64,000 bases of DNA, taken from positions 64,599-128,598 of the forward strand of contig NW_019773681.1 in the NCBI RefSeq assembly GCF_001039355.2, read 5' to 3'. How positions within the stretch are numbered: position 1 is the first letter of the stretch; each line of letters starts with the position of its first letter. The notes beneath the pieces were generated by a model. It did no database searches, had not been told where the DNA came from, and saw only the letters and a program-made list of their open reading frames with translations. A program made the translations under genes and the position numbers. The stretch is from Lingula anatina. Lineage: Eukaryota > Brachiopoda > Lingulata > Lingulida > Lingulidae. Of the stretch, positions 57,076 to 64,000 are shown piece after piece.

Positions 57076-59568
57076 CTACCCTGTCTTCAATGTCTTCGCC
57101 CCGCTGATCCCACCACCGCCGCCATTTCGCGTCAACTTTCCGCCATCTTCTTTTTTCTCCTTCGGGAAGAACTCTCTCAAGGTGATCCTGTAGGCGATGT
57201 CCACGCCTATCCAGACTAGAAACACTTGGTTAGGGATGCAGAGGAAAGCACAGAGCAGGGAGACCCGGAGAGCGATGACCTCGCTGAGATACTTGAGGAG
57301 GCCCAAAACTTGTGGTCCGAAACGGAAGACGAAGAAGGTGACTGCAAGAAGAATGAGGAAAACCTGTTAACAAACTCTGCCCTTTGTGGTAAATTTTTGC
57401 CATACATTTAGCAAAATAAACAAATAAATAGACGGTGACATAAATGGATAAATGAATATGTAAATAAATATACAGGTATGCATATATAACTGAATATATT
57501 AAATATAAAGATGAACAAATCGTCCATACCAAAATTGTCGCTGGACACAGCGCAAGTGCACAAAATTGATATCTAGTGAAAAAGAAATCAATCTGTAGCC
57601 CTTGTAGAGTGAACTGCAGTTACCAAAACCGACAGAGGTGTATGATGGTGAAACTTAAATTCCAATGACCTCTGAAACTCGGGTAATAGCGTTAGTCCAG
57701 CGTTATTATAACGTAACCATAACGTTTATTTAACAAAAACGTTATGTGTTTACTATGGACCAGTCCAATACGATAGCTGAAGCTAAACCACATTCAACTA
57801 TTTTAAGTATAGTAAGATATAAAAAATGCCCAACGTACAGAAATAGAAATGATTCATCCCCTTATAGAGGCTGGACTTCTTGCTGTGGCCTAGCATGGTG
57901 ACCAGCTTACGGCCGTGGAGGGCCACGTTGGACAGTTCGCACAGGTAGTTCCAGGCCCCGTAACCGCTACAGCCGCATTCAAAGTACGCGTACGTCACGA
58001 AGAAGGTGATCTGAATAAGACGCACGGGGATGGTTGTGAATTTCTTTATTTCTTTATTTATTTATTCTTTGCGTGTGTGTTTGAAGGCGCGCGTGAATGT
58101 ACACGCGCATTTTGAAACACACGTGTTACATGTTACATGCAAATACGTACATAAGCAAAGGCACACACATGCTGTTCATTTACGTATTTTTAGATACATA
58201 ATAATGATACCGTCACAAAGTGCAGATACATGGCTTTAAAAAAACAAACTCATACATACACGAATAGGCACGCAAGAATGCTCATATGCAGCAACAGGTT
58301 TCCTATACAGACCACCGTATTGTGTAGATACATTGCCATAACACGCACACGCACACATAAATGCACACATTTACACAATACAAACAAACAAGTACACACG
58401 CACATCGATTTCCAATACTCACGACGACATGGTGTAGAACCCGCGTACACACACACGCACGCACACACATCCACAAACAGTCACGCACGCGCGCGCGCGC
58501 GCACACACACACCCACTATCTATACTCACCACCACGTGATGTAGATACATATCCCAGGAGCCTATATTCTCAGTGGCCAAATACATATCGAAGAAGTCGT
58601 ACACAAAATAACCTGAAACATCCAGAAAATATATTTCAGCGATATTTCTATGCATATGCTGGTGTCCATTACTCTGAGTTGCAAAAGGTCACTGAAAAGC
58701 CTTGTATATTTTATCATCAGTTAGTGTGTCTTTCACCCCATTTCCATAGATTAGATCGACCTACTTTAGATCGACCTAACTCCCTGGGGGTTCACGCTAA
58801 ACAGCCGGGCGGACACGAAAGTTAATTATCCCCTTACAGCTTGTAGTAGGCGGGACGGACATTTAAGTCGGATTATCTGAAAGTAATCTAGTGAGACTCC
58901 CCGCGGGGATAGATCGATCTAAAATCTATGGGAATAGAGCCTTTGATCGAACTGTTACTGAGGCGTGTGACCTCGTAAGTTCAGGGTGCTACTGCAAATG
59001 ACAGATACAAACTGATTAATAAAAATATGGAGGCAAGTTTCCATCGAACCGCGTGGTGAATTTTATTTCACACATTCAGGTTACTCTAATTAAGACATGT
59101 ACAGATTTCTCTTTTACTTCAAGGTGAAAATCCGAAGCATGTTTTGCATCAGTGGTTGGTGACAGTTCCAAGGTTTATGTAATATCTTGCAAAGGCGTAA
59201 ATGAAATTTTTTGCCGTGGGTCTAACATTTACGCCCGGTTAAATAATATTGTGGCAGAACTCGCGGTCCTTTTTACACAAAAAGTATGTACATGTGAGTA
59301 TTATATCATTCGACACTTATAGCCAAAGTGGTGATTTTTCAGTATCTGAATGTCTTATTGTAAAAAGACACGAACATTTTTTGTTGATAAAAAGTGAGGC
59401 GATCTACTTGTCGGTAATTCAGAAATTTTGGTCGACTTGTGAATCTTACCCACCCACAGAGAAGCAGTGGACGTAGAAGGCCTCGGGACGGTCTTGCATA
59501 AATTCTGTCTCTGTGAGAACCCTGCAAATACGAAAACCAATATCCATATACATTATTTCACTTTAGAA

Positions 59569-59615
<47 letters not shown>

Positions 59616-61621
59616 ATAGATCCTTCTTTATTCGTGCTCAAAACTATGTGGGTTGGCGACCAATAGTACTAGCGTCCCTTAATTTTATTAGAAGGTAATA
59701 ACTGTATGAAGTACTGTTTAAAAATTATTAAAAATCACCAATTCTACAACTTGTTTTGACAAAAAATCAGACCTTGCTCCAGTTCATGATTGCTCGAAAC
59801 TTAAAACGATAAGTCACCATTTAAACACTGATTTTCTATCCGCCAATAAGTAAGATCGATAAATAACCGTAGAAATACTTCGTATCTATGCGCTGATACG
59901 CAAATCCAGTAAAACCATAGGCGCTGGGACCATAGATTAACCTCATAATAAATGGTACACTAAATGGTACCTGCAGTTATTAATTTAGTAATATTTCGAC
60001 CTGAGTTGTCCGGAGGCTAGTTATAACTGTTAATAACTCAAGGAGCGCAGTAATCACGAGCAGCCCTGAAGGTGAATTAACATTCGTTGACGACTCAACT
60101 TCGGGCAATGCTATTTCATCAGGCTGGGTGCTGATATTTCTATTCATGAGAAGCCAATCTAATCCCTCTCTAATTTGTTTCACCCTGATCCCCAGGGGTA
60201 GCTGGAGCCTCATCTCTGCTATTATCGTCAGCAGGCTTTTGCTGTAAATATCCTAAGAACAGCTTAAGTTTGCAGTGACCTTTAAAATTTAGGGTATTAC
60301 TAAAAACGACAGAGATGCTGATAATAGAAATTAAGTCTCTATAGATAGTGGCCTCTCAAACGCAGGGTGCTACTGGAAACGGCAAAGTCCTTTTTAGAAA
60401 AGAAGCAAATCTCCAGGGACCTCTATATAACTCAGGGTATTAACTATAAATGGCAGAGGAGTTCTGATAATATAAAAGTTATTCCCACTGAGCTGTGAAA
60501 CACAGGGTGTTATTACTAGAAACTGCAGAGATGCTGTTAATAGAAGAAATTAGGTCTTCAGTGGACTTTGAACGCAGACTGTTACTGGAAACGGCAAAGA
60601 CATGTTTATAATAGATCATCTTCAGTCACCTGTGAAACGCAGGGTGTAGGCATAAGTAGAAATGGCAGAGGCGGGCTGATAAAGGTGATCTCCAGTGACT
60701 TTTGAAACGCAGTTTATATCATGTTTATAATAGAAGAAATTAAATCTCAAAATTAAAATCTGAACTCTGAAGGGGGGGGGGAGGGTTAGGGGGGGTTGGA
60801 TTTGATAGGTCTAATGCTAGCTGGGGACAGAGTACATCGGTTTGACACTTGTAAGTAAATAGATAACTAATCCAGGCCTGTTGAATGAAGATGGGATCAT
60901 TTGGGTACTGTCAACAATTACAGTGTTCGTCATTTAAGCCTACATCACCTATCTCATTGATATCAAAATAGCAAATTGAAGGAGCGGTTCGTTTCTTCAC
61001 ACTTATACTTAAATGCATTCCAAGCAAAATTATATTTTTGTCTAAATATCCCGAAAACCTCTCATCAAACATAAAAATCGATATGCCCTCTAAAATAAAA
61101 TTTTATCTGAAGCGTACCTGGCATTGATATTTCCTACATGATTTAGAAAACAAATATTTATTTAGAAATGGTGCAAAATATCAGACCCAAGTGCAGGAAC
61201 TGTTCGAACAATGATATGTGAGTAGGAGAAATTCCTATTTTTTCACCGGAAAAATTCAATTTAGTGCGAAAATCTCTTACAGAATATCTTTCGGAATCTG
61301 CGTACGTACTGTCTACCAGGGTCACAGATGATTTTTCTACTAGATATTCACAGATATGTCCCAAGCTAGATTATTTGACTCGATTTTCTTTAGAAAAAGT
61401 GCATGTAATTAATCTACGGCCCTGGTAGAGAGTAGGTACTTTACGTGGCATCATGTTAAAATGTACTAAGATAAATATACGAGAAGATTAAAAAAACGGC
61501 TTACACGTAGAGCGCAAAGCACCCTGATATGAGAGCGTGTGACCATGACGTTGCGTAGCTTTTCCAGCGTTGAGGTATGGTCGCACAAATTGCCGGAGTC
61601 CCGAAATACTTAATCAGAGTG
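57076..61621 (-). CDS. TLC-domain (TLCD-type) multi-pass membrane protein, 5' exon missing
   Basis: Five exons on the minus strand: 61505-61621, 59454-59521, 58530-58612, 57839-58010, 57076-57341. Phases agree at every join and give 234 residues. Signature parts in order: QRWKSYATSWSHALISG (the R-W...S-x-x-H-S-L-x-S-G start of the TLC domain), FSVGYFVYDFFDMY, SWDMYLHHVV (the W...HH motif), ELSNVALHGRK (E-L-x-x-x-x-L-H-x-R), then FFTFFVFRFGPQVLG and two more hydrophobic segments. The tail is Lys/Gly-rich (PKEKKEDGGK). The order matches TLCD1/2-like proteins, which sit in cell membranes and affect phospholipid make-up; some TLC proteins are ceramide synthases, but this one is nearer the TLCD group. 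The exon-3 join uses a GTGGGT donor, chosen because it alone restores SVGYF. The N-terminal exon with the first membrane span was not found up to 64000. Confidence 0.8.
58412..58512. repeat. CA/GC microsatellite and duplicated exon end beside a TLCD donor
   Basis: Alternating CA and CG dinucleotides run from about 58445 to 58512, starting 18 bases beyond the donor of the 58530-58612 exon. At about 58416-58440 the exon end and donor are repeated in diverged form (reads VLHHVVVSI). Confidence 0.75.
58745..58945. repeat. MITE-like inverted-repeat element in a TLCD intron
   Basis: Paired blocks AGATCGACCTA / TAGATCGATCTA and phrases such as GGGCGGACACG, GGCGGGACGGACATTTAAG relate it to 44394-44677. 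Confidence 0.5.
59567..59619. repeat. AAAT microsatellite
   Basis: About 13 AAAT units in the TLCD intron. Confidence 0.95.
59620..60265. other. TLCD intron sequence
   Basis: No exon is supported. The open frame at 59980-60213 (minus) has no domain and no matching splice phases. Confidence 0.45.
60270..60750. repeat. Degenerate minisatellite, about 65-75 bp units
   Basis: About seven imperfect copies of a unit with GTGACCTTTGAAACGCAGGGT, TACTAGAAACGGCAGAGA and CTGATAATAGAAGAAATTA phrases. Lone copies also lie at about 58965-59040 and 57605-57680 in the same gene. Confidence 0.8.
60751..61500. other. TLCD intron sequence
   Basis: No exon is supported. A G-run lies at 60771-60797. The minus open frame at 61158-61364 has no domain. 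Confidence 0.45.
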
Positions 61622-61739
61622 CTTAATGTCAAAAAGAAAAGAAAAGAACATGGAGGTATCGTTGTCACTGCTTTCCATCTCCAATCTACGATGTTTTCTG
61701 CTTCGTTCATTGTTGATAAAAGTTTGTTCAACCCCAATA

Positions 61740-62735
61740 AATGATCTGTTAGGTCTAAAGCAAAGATCTGTCCATAAATTATTGGGCAACCTCTCTGTGT
61801 GGTGTCGTTCTCCTCAGTGTATGGTCACCTTGCGGACCTCTGGCGCAAATAATTCAGTCCATGGATTCGCCGTGCATTATTCAGTTAGAAAGTAGCCCCA
61901 CGCAGAAAACCACACCGAAGAAGACTGAACAGATTTTTTTCCAAAAATAATCACGGTTGTGAGGACAGCGTCTTTTTTGATTCACTGGACGGGCAGAGCC
62001 GCTTTTTGAGAGTTTCAAGTCTTTCTGTCCTACGTACTCTACCTATTGTTCAGGTTGGGCTTGAGGCTAAGAGTGACAGAGTTCAGAAAACAATCTATGT
62101 CTATTTACAAGAATAGCTATCCCAAGTTTAAATGCTGTCTTAGTGCACGCAGCTCTGGGCAGAGTCCAGAGCACCGTCACGTTCTCAGAATGTCGTCGGG
62201 CTCAAGTCATCGTGAGAATTTTGGATAGTAGATAAAAGTCTTTGTTGTGACTTATTGTCAATACTCTTTAATCTTACTTGTTAAATATGTACATAAGTAA
62301 TTAATTCGGTGCATAGCTTACTAGACCAAGTATGAAATCGAAAAAAATAGGACTTAATTGTTTTGTGAGGGTCCTCAGGGTCATCGTCGGCCGTTTTCGT
62401 TTTTTTTTTCCGATAAAATCATACTTTTTTGGTGGTGTTTATCTTTACAAAATCGTGTAAAACTAAAAGAACATAGAAATTTGATTTTGCAATAAATTTT
62501 ATTTATTCCTCAAAGAAAATAAGATTTCAAAAAGGGCAGAGAACAACCCGAGTATGACTGTCTGGCCCCGAACGTTCGAGCCACGCCATAGGTATTTTGT
62601 TTACAAGATAAGATGCAAAGTCCAACTTTGATGTGATAACTTGATTATGATGGGGTCATAACTTGTAGCATTAATTATAACAAGGTGCCTGGGTTTAAGT
62701 GCAACGCACCCCTCGACTGATAGGCCTAGTCATCC
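61740..62735. other. Region upstream of the found TLCD exons
   Basis: The missing first TLCD exon may lie here or beyond the window. I found no minus-strand Met followed by a hydrophobic segment and a phase-2 donor. Confidence 0.4.
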
Positions 62736-62736
62736 G

Positions 62737-62740
<4 letters not shown>

Positions 62741-62786
<46 letters not shown>

Positions 62787-63011
62787 CTTGAAAGGTAGAA
62801 AGAATGAAAGAAAAATCCATTCAAATGACACGTCGGAGAAATGTGGTGCGTGTGATGCGTTCTCATTTATTTTCCTCCATAATTTCGTCTGCTCATAGGA
62901 GCAAAATGTTGAAGAAGTCGACCACAACTTGTGTTTGTGGCGTCAGGAACTTCTGGGCTCAGTCGAAAGTAGCACAGTTATTTTGAGGAGTCATACCAGT
63001 TATCGTCTTAA

Positions 63012-63047
<36 letters not shown>

Positions 63048-63280
63048 AAGAAATATCGCGTTAAAAGCTATTCAAAGACACGGCGGAAAAATAGCCTATG
63101 GTGCATGGCGTTCTCATTAATTTCGTCTGCTCACACACGCAAATGTTGAAGCAGTCAACCACAATTTGTATATGTGGTGTCGGGGACTGATGGGATCAGT
63201 CTACAGGAACATAAGCTTGCCAGTACAGTTATTTTGAGGAGTTTGGCCTATAGCCTACATGTATCAGATAGCCTATATCC

Positions 63281-63315
<35 letters not shown>

Positions 63316-63606
63316 AGGCCCCCTATCTGCCATTTGAACTTTGAAAGATAGAAAGAATAAAAGAAAAATCATGGTTAAACCCAATCAAATGACACGACAG
63401 AGAAATATGGTGCATGCGTTCTCATTAATTTTCCTCTTCAAATATTCGTCTGCACATGTTAACAGAAGCCACAGTAGGCCTAAGTTGATTATCAAACACG
63501 CAATTTGTATCTGTCTGTGGTTTCTGGGGGGACTTATGTCACATATTGGCTCAGCCAATATGTGAAAAACAGTGGAAAGCAGTAGAGTTATCTTTGAGGT
63601 GTTATA

Positions 63607-63640
<34 letters not shown>
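62741..63640. repeat. Compound tandem array with TC microsatellites
   Basis: A unit of about 270-330 bases is repeated about three times. Each copy starts after a TC run (62741-62783, 63015-63044, 63282-63312; a fourth run at 63609-63638) and includes AAAGGTAGAAAGAAT, AATGACACGNCGGAGAAAT, GCGTTCTCATTAATTTTCC and TCGTCTGCTCA. No open frame is conserved between the units. Confidence 0.85.
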
Positions 63641-64000
63641 CTGTCTTCTCCCCTCCTCCCCCCCTCCTCAAACCTTCGTGCCACATATACAAATGTCACG
63701 CAGCTTGCGAGACTTCGCGTGACTTCAATCCATCATGGCGGAACAAGTCGTACGCAAAACTTGAATGAAGCAGAAAATTTATCATAACTAACCAGTGCAA
63801 TATACTTTAGAGATCTGCATGGGCTTTATCCATCGCAGATGATGAATCATATGATCAGGAAGCTCAGGTATGTTGAGTGCCCTTTAATTTTAAGAAACAA
63901 AGTGGCTGAACTTTGAGCTGGACCATTTTTGTCGACTACCATACACCCTTCACTTCACAAGTTTAGTACTGCGATGCCAAAAATAACCTGTCTGATTTTT
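63641..64000. other. End of window, no supported gene
   Basis: A short plus-strand reading (ATGGCGGAACAAG at about 63735) stops after nine codons, and an AG...GTATGT framed piece at 63838-63870 has no domain, so neither is called. Confidence 0.4.

Noticed and set aside
58230-58825. Long frames rich in His/Thr/Arg or Cys/Val
   Set aside because: Translations of the CA/CG microsatellite; only the VLHHVVVSI piece is meaningful as a duplicated exon end.
63735-63870. Possible first exons of a plus-strand gene running out of the window
   Set aside because: ATGGCGGAACAAG stops after nine codons, and the AG-to-GTATGT piece at 63838-63870 has no protein or transcript support.

Overview
The window looks like nuclear DNA from an invertebrate deuterostome, most likely a lancelet (Branchiostoma-like); this is an inference, not proven. 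Reasons: genes split by GT-AG introns, very many microsatellites and small inverted-repeat elements, an intronless TRIM-NHL gene, a TLR-like leucine-rich-repeat gene and a chitin-binding membrane receptor close together, and short repeats ending in a 'CTCCTTGGCGGAGG' hairpin. All genes I can support lie on the minus strand. No bacterial operons, rRNA or CRISPR arrays are present.

Layout. 1-3.9 kb: non-coding DNA with a TTCTA microsatellite, a broken lipocalin last exon and a fold-back element (2910-3491). 3.9-5.8 kb: one-exon TRIM-NHL E3 ligase. 5.8-8.5 kb: non-coding, with a tRNA-like relic. 8.5-46 kb: a tandem array of secreted lipocalin genes, the main feature of the window. I rebuilt five complete five-exon genes (named here L3 to L7; 205-206 aa, all splice phases agree), one copy that kept only exons 3-5 (L1), one badly decayed copy (L2), a stray last exon (L0), and decayed exon-1/exon-2-like pieces of a second lipocalin paralogue in several duplicated units. 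Units are about 5-7 kb long and differ by microsatellite growth and inserted elements.

46-50.4 kb: a four-exon gene for a type I membrane protein with a chitin-binding domain, a Ser/Thr-rich stalk, one membrane span and a tyrosine-rich tail; its promoter and first exon exist again as a broken copy. 50.4-56 kb: a LINE 3' fragment and a TLR-like leucine-rich-repeat receptor without a visible TIR domain, flanked by direct repeats. 57-62 kb: a TLC-domain (TLCD-type) membrane protein whose first exon was not found. 62-64 kb: a compound TC-rich tandem array.

Together the neighbourhood mixes small secreted ligand-binding proteins (lipocalins) with candidate innate-recognition membrane proteins (chitin-binding receptor, leucine-rich-repeat receptor) and a TRIM ligase. 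No functional link between them is shown by the sequence. Exon borders come from reading consensus splice sites and phase agreement by eye; no alignment or transcript was available.
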